From CAZHRC01 sp964533865 (GTDB taxonomy: Bacteria > Bacillota > Clostridia > Tissierellales > Peptoniphilaceae), in the NCBI GenBank assembly GCA_964533865.1, contig CAZHRC010000012.1, positions 1 through 64,000 of the forward strand: a DNA stretch of 64,000 bases, written 5' to 3'. Below are positions 8,730 to 17,816 of the stretch, one piece after another; the first letter of the stretch is position 1, and each line of letters starts with the position of its first letter. The notes beneath the pieces were generated by a model. It worked only from the letters and a program-made list of their open reading frames with translations. It did not search any database and was not told where the DNA came from. Made by a program: the position numbers and the translations under genes.

Positions 8730-10352
8730 TTACATGTAACCGCCCATGCCGCCGCCTTGTGGCATAGCTGGTTCATCTTTTGGAATGTCAGCTACCGCTG
8801 CTTCGGTGGTCAATACCATGGAAGCGACAGAGACTGCGTTTTGAAGCGCAGAGCGCGTAACTTTTGTTGGGTCGACGATGCCCGCTTTGAACATGTCCAC
8901 GTACTCTTCTTTCAGTGCGTCAAAGCCCATACCTGGCTCCATGCCTTTGAGGTGCTCCACAACAACAGACCCTTCTAGGCCAGCGTTGATGGCGATTTGA
9001 CGAACAGGTTCTTCTAAAGAACGAGCAATGATGGCCGCGCCTGTTTTTTCGTCGCCGTGTAGGGTTGCGACCAATGCGCTAACCGCTGGAATCGCGTTGA
9101 TCAGCACAGTTCCGCCTCCTGGGACAATCCCTTCTTCGACAGCTGCGCGAGTTGCGGAAAGGGCGTCTTCAATGCGAAGTTTGCGCTCTTTCAATTCGGT
9201 TTCTGTCGCTGCACCCACTTGGATGACGGCTACGCCACCGGAAAGCTTGCCCAAGCGCTCTTGTAGTTTTTCGGTGTCAAATTCGGATTCAGTTTCTTCG
9301 ATTTGGTTGCGTAACGTGTTTTTGCGTTCTTCAATCGCTTCATCAGATCCTGCACCATCGACGATGATGGTTTCCTCTTTGCTGACCGTCACTCTACGGG
9401 AACGTCCAAGCATTTCTACTGTGGCTTCTTTTAGGTCGTAGCCTAGTTCTTCAGTGATGACCGTACCACCGGTTAAGATGGCGATATCTTCTAACATCGC
9501 TTTGCGACGGTCTCCGAAGCCAGGTGCTTTGATGGCTACGCAGTTAAAGGTGCCACGGATTTTATTCAATACTAAGGTTGCCAATGCTTCGCCTTCAACA
9601 TCTTCCGCGATGATCAGTAGCGCTTTTCCTTGTTGAACAATTTGCTCAAGAATTGGTAAAATTTCTTGAATGTTGGCAATTTTTTTATCTGTGATCAAAA
9701 TATAGGGATCTTCCAACTCAGCGACCATTTTGTCCATGTTGGTTGCCATATAAGGTGAAAGGTATCCGCGATCAAATTGCATCCCTTCAACGACTTCAAG
9801 AGTCGTACCCATGGAACGGGATTCTTCTACGGTGATGACACCATCTTTGCCCACTCTTTCCATAGCGTCGGAGATCAGTTTGCCCACTTCTTCGTCTGCT
9901 GCGGAAATCGCACCGACTTGTGCGATGGACTCTTTATCTTCGACATCGTGTGACGCTTTTTTGATTTCCTCAACAGCGGTTTGAGAAGCCAAACGCAACC
10001 CTTTTTGAAGGATCATCGGATTTGCACCCGCTGCGATATTTCTCAAGCCTTCGCGAATGATCGCTTGTGCTAAAAGTGTCGCTGTGGTCGTGCCGTCTCC
10101 AGCGACGTCATTGGTTTTGGTCGCAACTTCTTTAACCAATTGAGCGCCCATGTTTTCGAAACGGTCTTCGAATTCGATGTCTCGAGCGATGGTCACACCA
10201 TCGTTTGTGATAATCGGCGCGCCATAGCTTTTATCTAAAACGACATTGCGCCCTTTAGGGCCAAGGGTTACTTTTACTGTATCGGAAAGCTTATTGATCC
10301 CAGCTTCCATCGCCGCACGGGCGTCTGCATTGAACTTAATTTCTTTAGACAT
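8730..10352 (-). CDS. groL: 60 kDa chaperonin GroEL
   Basis: ATP-driven folding chamber subunit. The 540-aa protein carries the canonical VTLGPKGRNVV and GDGTTTATLLA motifs, apical and intermediate domains, and a Gly/Met-rich tail ending GGGMGGYM. Second gene of the groES-groEL operon, 9 bp after groES, under the CIRCE element and therefore probably HrcA-repressed. Confidence 0.99.
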   Translation of the reverse strand: MSKEIKFNADARAAMEAGINKLSDTVKVTLGPKGRNVVLDKSYGAPIITNDGVTIARDIEFEDRFENMGAQLVKEVATKTNDVAGDGTTTATLLAQAIIREGLRNIAAGANPMILQKGLRLASQTAVEEIKKASHDVEDKESIAQVGAISAADEEVGKLISDAMERVGKDGVITVEESRSMGTTLEVVEGMQFDRGYLSPYMATNMDKMVAELEDPYILITDKKIANIQEILPILEQIVQQGKALLIIAEDVEGEALATLVLNKIRGTFNCVAIKAPGFGDRRKAMLEDIAILTGGTVITEELGYDLKEATVEMLGRSRRVTVSKEETIIVDGAGSDEAIEERKNTLRNQIEETESEFDTEKLQERLGKLSGGVAVIQVGAATETELKERKLRIEDALSATRAAVEEGIVPGGGTVLINAIPAVSALVATLHGDEKTGAAIIARSLEEPVRQIAINAGLEGSVVVEHLKGMEPGMGFDALKEEYVDMFKAGIVDPTKVTRSALQNAVSVASMVLTTEAAVADIPKDEPAMPQGGGMGGYM

Positions 10353-10361
10353 GTCTCCTCC

Positions 10362-10646
10362 TTAAGCTTCTACAACGGCTAAAACGTCTTTAAATTGAAC
10401 GACAGTGTACTCCACGCCATCCAATTTCACATCGGTACCAGCGTATTTCGAATAGATGACTTTATCACCAACGTGAACCGCATCCTTCTTCTTCTCGCTT
10501 TTCAAAATACCTTCTCCGACGGCAACCACTTCTGCAAATTGTGGCTGTTCTTGAGCGGATGAAGGTAGTACGATACCAGAAGCAGTCTTTTCCTCTGCTT
10601 CCAACAACTTAATGACCAGTCTGTCTCCTAAAGGTTTTAAATTCAT
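10362..10646 (-). CDS. groS: 10 kDa co-chaperonin GroES
   Basis: The 94-aa cap of the GroEL chamber with the usual start NLKPLGDRLVIK, mobile loop EEKTASGIVLPSSAQE and C-terminal VQFKDVLAVVEA. First gene of the chaperonin operon, preceded by GGAGG, a CIRCE operator and a consensus promoter. Confidence 0.99.
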   Translation of the reverse strand: MNLKPLGDRLVIKLLEAEEKTASGIVLPSSAQEQPQFAEVVAVGEGILKSEKKKDAVHVGDKVIYSKYAGTDVKLDGVEYTVVQFKDVLAVVEA

Positions 10647-10679
10647 TGAATGAGCCTCCTAATAATCTCTGTTGTGGTA

Positions 10680-10706
10680 TTAGCACTCTTCATCTTTGAG
10701 TGCTAA
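10680..10706 (-). promoter_or_regulatory. CIRCE element (HrcA operator)
   Basis: Exact TTAGCACTC-N9-GAGTGCTAA inverted repeat between the groES promoter and the start codon. This is the established HrcA binding site in Gram-positive heat-shock operons. Confidence 0.98.
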
Positions 10707-10717
10707 CAACTACTATC

Positions 10718-10746
10718 ATAATACTCTATTCCCTCTTTTACCGCAA
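10718..10746 (-). promoter_or_regulatory. groES-groEL promoter
   Basis: Minus strand -35 TTGCGG (10741-10746), 17-bp spacer, -10 TATTAT (10718-10723). Transcription would start at or just before the CIRCE element. Confidence 0.8.
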
Positions 10747-10834
10747 GGGGTATTATTTGCATTATTTTGATCTAAATAATACTTAATCACCAATTATCTT
10801 TGTTTTTCACCGTTTTTATTCAACCTTTGATTTT

Positions 10835-10863
10835 TTGCAAAAAAAAGAGGGGGAACTCCCCCC
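10835..10863 (-). terminator. Terminator of hxlR-family gene
   Basis: Minus strand GGGGG-AGTT-CCCCC followed by TC and a run of eight T. Confidence 0.85.
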
Positions 10864-10887
10864 ACTTCTTAGACACTCCTCACCCGA

Positions 10888-11196
10888 TTAGAGCCACTCG
10901 ATTGCCCAAGTGTTGATTTCGTCCATGAGAGCTCCCATGGCGCGTCCTCTGTCGGTAAGGGTGTACTCAATGCGTACTGGTGTTTCAGGATAGACATTGC
11001 GCAAAACAATACCTGTTTCCTCTAACTCCTTCAAGCGTTCAGCTAACATCCTCGCACTCATACTTGGTATGCACTCGGTGATTTCACTGAAACGTTTTTG
11101 GTTGTTTAGAAGGCATTGAATGATCAAGCCCGTCCAACGCTTCCCCAGTATTTCAAAAGCAGATTCGAACTTACAGTCTATCAAGTACCCTGCCAT
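10888..11196 (-). CDS. HxlR family transcriptional regulator
   Basis: A 102-aa winged-helix protein with the HxlR signature: Cys-8 (IDCKFE), ILGKRWTGLI, RFSEI, ARMLAERLKELEETGIVLR and the wing RIEYTLTDRGRAM. The N-terminal cysteine is the residue used for redox or electrophile sensing in related HypR/YodB proteins. Monocistronic with its own terminator; regulated target not evident, the nearest gene (DUF554 protein) being co-directional upstream. Confidence 0.93.
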   Translation of the reverse strand: MAGYLIDCKFESAFEILGKRWTGLIIQCLLNNQKRFSEITECIPSMSARMLAERLKELEETGIVLRNVYPETPVRIEYTLTDRGRAMGALMDEINTWAIEWL

Positions 11197-11299
11197 TCAA
11201 TCACTCCTTTAGCTTCTCGCTTTTGACGTTTTGTAACACAAATTGAGTGTTGTATTATCTAATATCCATTTTACATGGAGAAGCTGCCATTGTCAACAT

Positions 11300-11995
11300 C
11301 TATAATAAATTTAGCACGTTATTCATAAATCCGAAGTAAAGAATAGGACCTAACATCGCAGGTAATAGATCGACCACTTTGAAGGATTTTAATTTGAGTA
11401 GGTTCAAACCCAATGCAAATACGATAACTGAGCCAACGGCGGATATTTCATTGATCATGACTGGCGTTAAAAACGCTTGAATCTGCGTAGCCATAAGCAC
11501 TAAACTTCCCTGATAGATGAGAATAGCCACGGATGAGAATAGCGCTCCCACGCCGTAGGTTGAAGCAAATATAATAGTAGAAATAAAGTCCAGAGCGGAT
11601 TTGACGTACAAAACTTCGTAATTTCCGTTGATTCCAGCTTCAAAAGAGCCTAGAATAGCCATCGCTCCCACACAGTGGACGAGCACCGCCGTCATAAATC
11701 CTTCGACGAGTTGATTGTCTTTGCTCCCGAGACGTTTTTGTATGTTGTTCGCGCTTGTTTCTAAACGTTCTTGGAGGCGAAATGCGGTTCCTATCAAGGT
11801 GCCTATGACTAAACTCACTAAGAGCACCATGATATTTTCCGATGCCAACGCTCCCTGTAACCCGATTAATGTCGTCATCAGTCCAATTATGGACATGACA
11901 GCCTCGACGAGACGATCTGGAATATTTTTCCGGATCAATAATCCGATAAACCCACCTGCGGCTATTCCTACCGCGTTGACGATGACGCCCCACAT
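11300..11995 (-). CDS. DUF554 family integral membrane protein
   Basis: A YdfK/YqgA-type membrane protein of about 231 aa with some six helices, beginning MWGVIVNAVGIAAGGFIG, which matches the family N-terminus. GAGGTG lies 6 nt before the ATG at 11995; a GTG nine bases earlier is less well placed. Possible transporter, substrate unknown. Confidence 0.88.
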   Translation of the reverse strand: MWGVIVNAVGIAAGGFIGLLIRKNIPDRLVEAVMSIIGLMTTLIGLQGALASENIMVLLVSLVIGTLIGTAFRLQERLETSANNIQKRLGSKDNQLVEGFMTAVLVHCVGAMAILGSFEAGINGNYEVLYVKSALDFISTIIFASTYGVGALFSSVAILIYQGSLVLMATQIQAFLTPVMINEISAVGSVIVFALGLNLLKLKSFKVVDLLPAMLGPILYFGFMNNVLNLL

Positions 11996-12033
11996 ACTAC
12001 ACACCTCGCTTTAATCCCGTTCTCTTGAGCGGG

Positions 12034-12909
12034 TTAGTTTTTTTCTGATCTTTCTGTTACAATTGCATTTCCTTTGGTGCGCCCGTAGTAAAATAAATAC
12101 TGTTGAGCGTAGCCAGCTACATCCCCAAATAGACTTTGAGCTTTGCCTACGATAGCAGAAGGCGTCGAGGGCTCTTTCATGTAGAGCGCTTCCATAACCC
12201 GCCGAATCCACACATCTACCGGAAACACCGCCCCTCTTCCAAAGGCAAACAACATGATACAATCCGCTACCTTCGGTCCTACGCCAGGTAGAGCTTTCAG
12301 CGCTTGGTGCAACTCACGGTCATCCATGAGACAAAAACGTCTCTCCCAGTCAGCATCCTCTGCTAAAATGCGAGCCGTATTTACAATATAAGCATCACGG
12401 TAACCAGTACCACAGTGGGTACGCAGCTCCTCTGGCGATACGGCTAAGTCTTGCGGGGTTGGAAAGGCAAAAACCCCATCCCCTTCGACAACGCCTAATG
12501 GCGCTCCATATCGCTTGGACATATCGTGTACGGACTGTTGGATCCGTTTGACGTTGTTATTTGCCGATAAAATAAAGGTGATAATGGTTTCGAAAGCCGG
12601 TTGGTTCATGATGCGTATCCCTTCTCCAAAGGCTGTCGCCGCACGCATCACCGAATCTATGGCAACTTTATCGGCGATAGCACGATAGTCGGTGTCTAAG
12701 TCAAAATAACGGCGCCAGTAGGCCATATCCACTGGCGTTTTGTCACCGTCGATGACTACGCCTTCCGCACTTTGTGAAAAAATGGCGTAACTCTCTTGCC
12801 CCGCAACGATGAATCGCCCATCCCCAAGGTCTTTCCAGTGGAAAGCCTGACCGCTCTCCAGTGTTTTTCTCAGGTCAAAGGCCTCTCCTTCGAAAAGAAT
12901 CTTTTGCAA
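12034..12909 (-). CDS. OGG1/AlkA-type DNA glycosylase (8-oxoguanine DNA glycosylase)
   Basis: Base-excision repair enzyme of the HhH-GPD superfamily. The N-terminal OGG domain (FDLRKTLESGQAFHW) precedes the helix-hairpin-helix LPGVGPKVADCIMLFAFG and the catalytic PVDVWIRRVM, where Lys of bifunctional OGG1 would be upstream (GxRxAYI-like GTGYRDAYIV) and the Asp of PVD is present. Start is TTG at 12909 with AAGGAGG 7 nt upstream; GTG at 12915, overlapping the sortase stop by 4 bp, is the alternative. Last gene of the rex-ABC-F-sortase operon. Confidence 0.88.
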   Translation of the reverse strand: MQKILFEGEAFDLRKTLESGQAFHWKDLGDGRFIVAGQESYAIFSQSAEGVVIDGDKTPVDMAYWRRYFDLDTDYRAIADKVAIDSVMRAATAFGEGIRIMNQPAFETIITFILSANNNVKRIQQSVHDMSKRYGAPLGVVEGDGVFAFPTPQDLAVSPEELRTHCGTGYRDAYIVNTARILAEDADWERRFCLMDDRELHQALKALPGVGPKVADCIMLFAFGRGAVFPVDVWIRRVMEALYMKEPSTPSAIVGKAQSLFGDVAGYAQQYLFYYGRTKGNAIVTERSEKN

Positions 12910-12911
12910 CG

Positions 12912-13661
12912 TCACTCCTCCTTTTCCAGTATCCCTTGAACAACCAACCGTCCCTCTGGACGATCGAAAGAACAAGTCGATAAGGTCAAAATCTTTGAAT
13001 CGTCGGCAATTTTTACTGTGGTTCGCTTATCTGATCGTTCAACAGTGCGCGAAATATAGTCGGGAAATTCTCCAGGCTCAAATTGACGTTTGCGGTAATC
13101 ATAGTCTTCATCTGTAACAAAGACGTTAAACACGCGGTAATGCAGCACCGCTCCCTCCACTGTCACAGTAAAAAAAGGGTCTCTTTCCAATAAATCGCCT
13201 GTCTGAAACAACCTCAAGTTTTTAAACATCGTATCGTTTCTCATGTAGTGACCGTAAAGGATGGTGTTGCTATCTGTAAATCCTTCGTTCTCCGCATCCA
13301 AAAAAATCGCCCCAGCTACACTGTCTTTTTTCATAAAGTCTTTGGTCAAATAATACGTATTATCGGTCCCTTGTACGACTGGGTAGCTGATGTTAACCTG
13401 CGGCATGTCGAGATACGCCACCGCATCCGCATTGATGGCTTTTAATTCTTGTAGCAACACCTCTCCTGGCAATTTGTTATCCTCGTCAGTTTCAACGGAC
13501 AAGGTCGCAACCTGTATTTTTTCTGAGAGGCTTTGGTACCTATTTTCGGACGATTGACGCTGTACATAGTAAACGCCGATCTTTGAGAGGTGATAGAGGA
13601 TGAATAGTAGGAGTATCAGCTGAATCCCTCGTCTCATCCCATCTGCCCTACTTTTTTTCAT
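12912..13661 (-). CDS. Class B sortase
   Basis: Membrane-anchored cysteine transpeptidase that links surface proteins to peptidoglycan or pilus subunits. An N-terminal helix (residues about 13-30) is followed by the catalytic domain with class B features YYLTKDFMKKDSVAGAIFLD, catalytic His in LYGHYM, Cys in LSTCSF and Arg in EGRLVVQG. ATG overlaps the ABC-F stop (ATGA). No NPQTN/LPXTG-like substrate or pilin gene lies in the window. The two neighbours are unrelated cytoplasmic proteins, so coupling may only reflect expression. Confidence 0.9.
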   Translation of the reverse strand: MKKSRADGMRRGIQLILLLFILYHLSKIGVYYVQRQSSENRYQSLSEKIQVATLSVETDEDNKLPGEVLLQELKAINADAVAYLDMPQVNISYPVVQGTDNTYYLTKDFMKKDSVAGAIFLDAENEGFTDSNTILYGHYMRNDTMFKNLRLFQTGDLLERDPFFTVTVEGAVLHYRVFNVFVTDEDYDYRKRQFEPGEFPDYISRTVERSDKRTTVKIADDSKILTLSTCSFDRPEGRLVVQGILEKEE

Positions 13662-15586
13662 CCCTCCTTCTCCTCTTCTAGCTCCATGCTGATGATTAGC
13701 CACTCTTCGGAGAGATGATCTCTTTTGTCTTTTACCTCATCGATTTCAACGAAAAGAGCAGCCGCCTTTTCATGGTCGTCATAGAGGGCGGTGTCGTAGG
13801 ATTGTTGTTGTAGCTCTTCGAGACTCCGCTCCAAGGATTCGATTTGCGCCTCCAACTCTCTGGCACGGCGCCTTTTTTCTCGAAGTTCTTTCATGGTTTT
13901 ATTTTTAGAGCGGGTTTCTTTGATGAGCTGTGTTCGAGTCACCGTTGCGCTCTGTTCCTCTTCCTCTTCGATTTCATCGATCTTTTGAAGGTAATAGTCG
14001 TAGTTGCCCAGGTAGGTTTCCACGCCGGACTCGGTGAGCACCAGAAGCTTATCGACGACTTTATTTAAAAAGTATCGGTCGTGACTAATGATAAAACAGG
14101 TGCCAGTGTACCCGAGCAATGCTTCTTCAAGTACTTCTTTCGAGTCGATATCTAGGTGATTGGTGGGCTCGTCCATAAGCAGAAGGTTCGTTTCCCCGAG
14201 CATCAGTTTTAGCAAAGCGATTCTTCCCCGTTCCCCACCGCTCAGTTCATCGATCGTCTTGAAAAGGTCGTCGCCAAAAAAGAGAAACTTCGCCAGTAAG
14301 GAGCGAATGTCGTAGTGGGTCATGGTTGGGTGCTCATCCCAAAGTTCATCGATGATGGTCGATGTCACATCTAATCCCCGCTGTTCTTGATCGTAATAGC
14401 CGATCTGAACGTTTTGACCTACTTTGAGCTCCCCTTCCGTCGGATTGAGCGTGCCGCGAATCATGTTGAACAAAGTGGTCTTCCCGACGCCGTTATCCCC
14501 GATAAGGCCTACTTTTTCCCCTTTGTACACCTGGAAGTCGCCACGGCTAAACAAGTGGTGTTCTCCAAAGGACATCCCCAGATCTTCAGATAAAATGACG
14601 TCTTTTCCGCTTTCTCTCAAAGGGTTAAAGCGCAGAATCATCTTTTTCGATCCATCAAAAGGCTTTTCCACGCGCTTCATCTTGTCCAAAAGCTTCTTTC
14701 GAGATTGGGACTGTTTGATGTACCGCGATCCGCCATAATTGGCAAAGCGTTCAATGATTTCCTCTTGACGTTTGATTTCTTTTTGTTGATTGTCAAAAGC
14801 GTGCATCCGAATATCCAGATCAATTTTTCGCTGTACCACGTATTTGGAATAATTGGTGTTGTAGGTTTGGAGGGTGCCGTTCTCCAATAAAAATATGCGG
14901 TTAACCACGTTGTCCAAGAAGTAACGGTCGTGACTGATGAGAAATACCGCACCTCGATAGGATTGCAAGTAGGATTCCAAGTAGGCGATGGCGCTCATAT
15001 CCAGATGGTTTGTCGGCTCGTCCAAAAGGAGAATATCCGGTTGTTGCAGTAGCAACCGCGCCAACATCAGTCGCGATTTTTGGCCACCAGAAAGCTTCTC
15101 GGCGCTCTGGGTAAACTGTTCTTCGCTAAAGCCCATCCCCTTGAGCACTCCGCGAATCGCCGAGTGATAGCCGTAGCCGTTCGCTTCTTGGAACCGTTCG
15201 AGGAGCGTAGCGTACTGATTCATCAACCCTTCTAGAACAGTACTTTCCTCGCGGTGACTTGCCATCTCCGTTTCGAGATCGCGAATGTCTCGCTCCATCT
15301 GGATAACCGGCTCAAAAACCTCCAGAAGATAATCTTCTAAAGTAGCTTGGTAGTCAAATGTGCTATGTTGGGTGAGATAGCCTATGGTTCTGTCTTTGTT
15401 GCGATAAATGGTTCCCTCGTCGGCTTCGAGATTGCCCACGAGCACGTTAAACAAGGTGGTTTTCCCCGATCCGTTTACCCCGATGAGTCCCACCCTATCC
15501 CCATCCTCCAAGTTAAAACTCACGTTGGAGAAAATGTTGTCGACCACAAAGGATTTTGATAGATTTGAACACGATAAAACAATCAT
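13658..15586 (-). CDS. ABC-F family ATPase
   Basis: A 642-aa soluble tandem ATPase of the translation-factor ABC-F type. Two Walker A sites (GVNGSGKTT and GDNGVGKTT), two LSGGxxSR/GRIALL signatures, two LLLDEPTNHLD-type Walker B motifs, the linker between domains, and a charged coiled-coil C-terminal extension (about residues 525-640) as in Uup-like members. Acts on the ribosome; whether housekeeping or antibiotic protection cannot be told. Lies after rex, a frequent Firmicute arrangement. Confidence 0.95.
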   Translation of the reverse strand: MIVLSCSNLSKSFVVDNIFSNVSFNLEDGDRVGLIGVNGSGKTTLFNVLVGNLEADEGTIYRNKDRTIGYLTQHSTFDYQATLEDYLLEVFEPVIQMERDIRDLETEMASHREESTVLEGLMNQYATLLERFQEANGYGYHSAIRGVLKGMGFSEEQFTQSAEKLSGGQKSRLMLARLLLQQPDILLLDEPTNHLDMSAIAYLESYLQSYRGAVFLISHDRYFLDNVVNRIFLLENGTLQTYNTNYSKYVVQRKIDLDIRMHAFDNQQKEIKRQEEIIERFANYGGSRYIKQSQSRKKLLDKMKRVEKPFDGSKKMILRFNPLRESGKDVILSEDLGMSFGEHHLFSRGDFQVYKGEKVGLIGDNGVGKTTLFNMIRGTLNPTEGELKVGQNVQIGYYDQEQRGLDVTSTIIDELWDEHPTMTHYDIRSLLAKFLFFGDDLFKTIDELSGGERGRIALLKLMLGETNLLLMDEPTNHLDIDSKEVLEEALLGYTGTCFIISHDRYFLNKVVDKLLVLTESGVETYLGNYDYYLQKIDEIEEEEEQSATVTRTQLIKETRSKNKTMKELREKRRRARELEAQIESLERSLEELQQQSYDTALYDDHEKAAALFVEIDEVKDKRDHLSEEWLIISMELEEEKEG

Positions 15587-15622
15587 CTTCGTTTTCCTTT
15601 CTTTTCTCCTTCTTTAAAGAAA

Positions 15623-15652
15623 GAAGCACCACAGAAATTTCCTTGGCGCTTC
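15623..15652 (-). terminator. Hairpin/attenuator between rex and ABC-F gene
   Basis: Minus strand GAAGCGCCA ... TGGTGCTTC stem (one G-U) with a 12-nt loop followed by TTTCTTT, in the 101-bp rex to ABC-F gap. It could end rex transcription or act as a partial attenuator for the downstream genes. Confidence 0.6.
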
Positions 15653-15687
15653 CTCGTATACTGCTATGGTGTCATCACAACGATGAC

Positions 15688-16338
15688 TTACTTTGGTCCG
15701 TCGTAGTCTTTTAGGTTGTTCATGTAGTAGGTGAGGGTGTATAAGCTCTCGTCTAAATGAACATTTTCCAGAACGATGTCCTTTGGCAGTTTGAGATCGA
15801 TAGGTGCGAAGTTCCAAATCCCTCGAATGCCACCTTCACACAATACATCTGCCACTTCTTGAGTAGCCTTGGCAGGAATTGCCAACACCCCAATGTCCGG
15901 TTGGTACTCTTTCATGTAATCCGCCAGAGTCGCCACGTCACGAATAGTGATATCGTCGATCATCGTACCGATGGTGTTGGGGTTGTGATCAAAAATAGCG
16001 CCCGTGCGGAATCCCGCTTCTTTAAAGCCATGGTATTTGAAAATCGCTTGCCCAATGTTTCCAAAGCCAACGATAATCGCTTCGTAGTTGCGGTTGATAC
16101 CGATGATTTTTTCGATCTCACCTCTTAATTCTTTTACATTATACCCGTATCCCTGTTGGCCAAATCCTCCGAAGTGGTTTAAATCTTGGCGAATTTGAGA
16201 TGCGGTCAGCCCTGTGATTTCACTGAGTTCGTGGGACGACACTCGAATAATGCCTTTGCTAGCGATCATCCCCAAATAACGATAGTATTTTGGGAGTCGT
16301 TTTACGACAGCTATCGATACCTTTGCTTCTTTTCTCAT
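15688..16338 (-). CDS. rex: Redox-sensing transcriptional repressor Rex
   Basis: NAD+/NADH-responsive repressor of fermentation and anaerobic respiration genes. The 216-aa protein has an N-terminal winged helix (LPKYYRYL, SSHELSEITGLTASQIRQDL, FGGFGQQGYGYNV) and a Rossmann domain with GFGNIGQA for NAD(H). Normal family length. A consensus promoter is upstream; I saw no clear Rex operator in its own promoter region. Confidence 0.97.
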   Translation of the reverse strand: MRKEAKVSIAVVKRLPKYYRYLGMIASKGIIRVSSHELSEITGLTASQIRQDLNHFGGFGQQGYGYNVKELRGEIEKIIGINRNYEAIIVGFGNIGQAIFKYHGFKEAGFRTGAIFDHNPNTIGTMIDDITIRDVATLADYMKEYQPDIGVLAIPAKATQEVADVLCEGGIRGIWNFAPIDLKLPKDIVLENVHLDESLYTLTYYMNNLKDYDGPK

Positions 16339-16387
16339 GTTTTGCTCCTTTCGAATTTGATTAATGCAAGTTCTATACCTTACGGGT

Positions 16388-16416
16388 ATTATCTGTTATA
16401 AATTAGTTTATGTCAA
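16388..16416 (-). promoter_or_regulatory. rex promoter
   Basis: Minus strand -35 TTGACA (16411-16416), 17-bp spacer, -10 GATAAT (16388-16393). Confidence 0.75.
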
Positions 16417-16714
16417 TAGTTTTATCAATTCGCTTCATCACTTTGAATAACATCGTCGTGTTTATCCGGCATAGATATGCTTTATTCCTAATTTTTATTT
16501 AAATATTTCGTTTATTTACGGTTTTTTTTTGCTCTAAAATCGTATATTATGCAATATTACATTTCCTTAATATAGATACTTGAGTTTTTTATCCTATACT
16601 CGATAACCATCCCCTATCCTCAACGCAACCCATGTGTTACAATAGGAACATACCACACTTTTTATGTTACATGAGATGTATCATCACAAGTTTTGACACG
16701 AGAGGAGCGATAAA
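16417..16714. other. AT-rich divergent intergenic region
   Basis: Between rex (minus) and the orphan plus-strand gene, about 376 bp carry no ORF of note. Besides the rex promoter it holds a plus-strand -10-like TACAAT at 16638-16643 and an imperfect inverted repeat TGTTACAT-GAG-ATGTATCA at 16665-16683 just upstream of the next gene. No RNA gene was recognised. Confidence 0.5.
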
Positions 16715-17266
16715 ATGAACCGATATTATCTGCGATTTGAAAGCACTTCCCAGCGCACCAGCGGCGACGGGTTTGCGATGCCTATGGATTTTACTTTTTG
16801 GAAGCCGTTGATTTACGCATTTATCGACTACGCGACGTCATTCGAAATACAGTGTTTGCCTGGTGACCGAGACGGGCTCGCCTTGATTGCGCCTTTTGTC
16901 GAAGACAAGACCACCTCCGAGGACATGGTGATCGTCAAAGGCAAGTGCACCACCGCATTTTTTGACACCCTCGCCCTTCATCCACTGGATGCTATGGAGA
17001 AAGGGCATTGGTTTACGATCACCCTCTACAGCGACTGGGTTGAGTTGTTGACCATTGAACAGTACGGGGCCTTTTACCAATCTGGACCTTTGTCCATTCA
17101 ACAAGTACGAGGACTCAAAGCCGTATTGCCAAAGGACTTTACTTATCACTTCACCACCACCAAGGAACTTCACCACCTCAACGACGAATTGATTGATCTG
17201 CCCTCGGAAGAGTTTCACGCGTACTCCCATCCCGAACTCAACGCATTACTCGATCAACTGGATTGA
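16715..17266 (+). CDS. Hypothetical protein
   Basis: A 183-aa soluble protein of unknown family, acidic toward its C-terminus, without membrane helices or a signal peptide. Aromatic-rich segments (MDFTFWKPLIYAFIDYATSF) suggest a folded alpha/beta domain. GAGAGGAG precedes the ATG; a strong terminator follows. Codon use looks like that of the neighbours. Monocistronic and isolated between two minus-strand operons. Confidence 0.75.
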   Translation: MNRYYLRFESTSQRTSGDGFAMPMDFTFWKPLIYAFIDYATSFEIQCLPGDRDGLALIAPFVEDKTTSEDMVIVKGKCTTAFFDTLALHPLDAMEKGHWFTITLYSDWVELLTIEQYGAFYQSGPLSIQQVRGLKAVLPKDFTYHFTTTKELHHLNDELIDLPSEEFHAYSHPELNALLDQLD

Positions 17267-17275
17267 CCACAGATA

Positions 17276-17322
17276 AAATAACGGCTACCTTCACGATGCA
17301 TCGCGAGGGTAGCCGTTTTTAT
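17276..17322. terminator. Bidirectional terminator
   Basis: ACGGCTACC (17281-17289) pairs with GGTAGCCGT (17308-17316); TTTTTATT follows on plus and TATTTTAT on minus. It separates two convergent genes. Confidence 0.85.
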
Positions 17323-17816
17323 TATTCGCTGATTTCTTCGGTGTCGAGGACAGGAGCTTCTTTTCTCAGCAAGCTCCCGGCTAGTTCAAACTCGTAAGAA
17401 AGCTTTACCATCAAGGAGATACAGATGACGATGATGAGAACCAACATGTAGGTTTCCATATAAGGTGCATACCCATAGGCGCTCATCATGTCTTTGTTTT
17501 GAAATACTAAGGACAACAACACATCCACCAGAGGTAGCGATGTGATCACTTGCAACATGGATAAGATGCTGGAAAACACCCCCAGCCCCGAGATGGTATC
17601 GCTGATGGTAGCGAGCAAAGCGTCAAAAATCAGTGCTGCAACCATGACGCTGTAAACGATCAGGATGATCCTCAACTGCCAAACGGTTTCGCTAGCGACG
17701 TTGATTGAGATTCCCGCTCTCAGCAAAAAACTAAATCGAAATGCCATAAATCCGTAGAGCCCTATGATGAATGTATTGAGTAAAAATCGGAACAGCTGTG
17801 TTGGTTTATGTGTCAT
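17322..17816 (-). CDS. Hypothetical four-helix membrane protein
   Basis: A 164-aa protein with about four membrane helices (near residues 12-32, 47-70, 78-108, 122-142) and an acidic tail. ATG overlaps the aminotransferase stop by 4 bp, so it is translationally coupled to that gene. No family recognised. Confidence 0.75.
   Translation of the reverse strand: MTHKPTQLFRFLLNTFIIGLYGFMAFRFSFLLRAGISINVASETVWQLRIILIVYSVMVAALIFDALLATISDTISGLGVFSSILSMLQVITSLPLVDVLLSLVFQNKDMMSAYGYAPYMETYMLVLIIVICISLMVKLSYEFELAGSLLRKEAPVLDTEEISE

Noticed and set aside
10747..10835. Possible CtsR or second heat-shock operator upstream of groES
   Set aside because: Only the CIRCE dyad is convincing; the remaining AT-rich sequence has no direct heptad repeats.
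11231..11262. Short AACAC/GTGTT dyad upstream of the HxlR gene
   Set aside because: Arms of only five bases with a 7-nt spacer; too weak to call an operator.
16339..16714. Search for a Rex operator in the rex promoter region
   Set aside because: No good match to the TTGTTAA-N4-TTAACAA type consensus was found.
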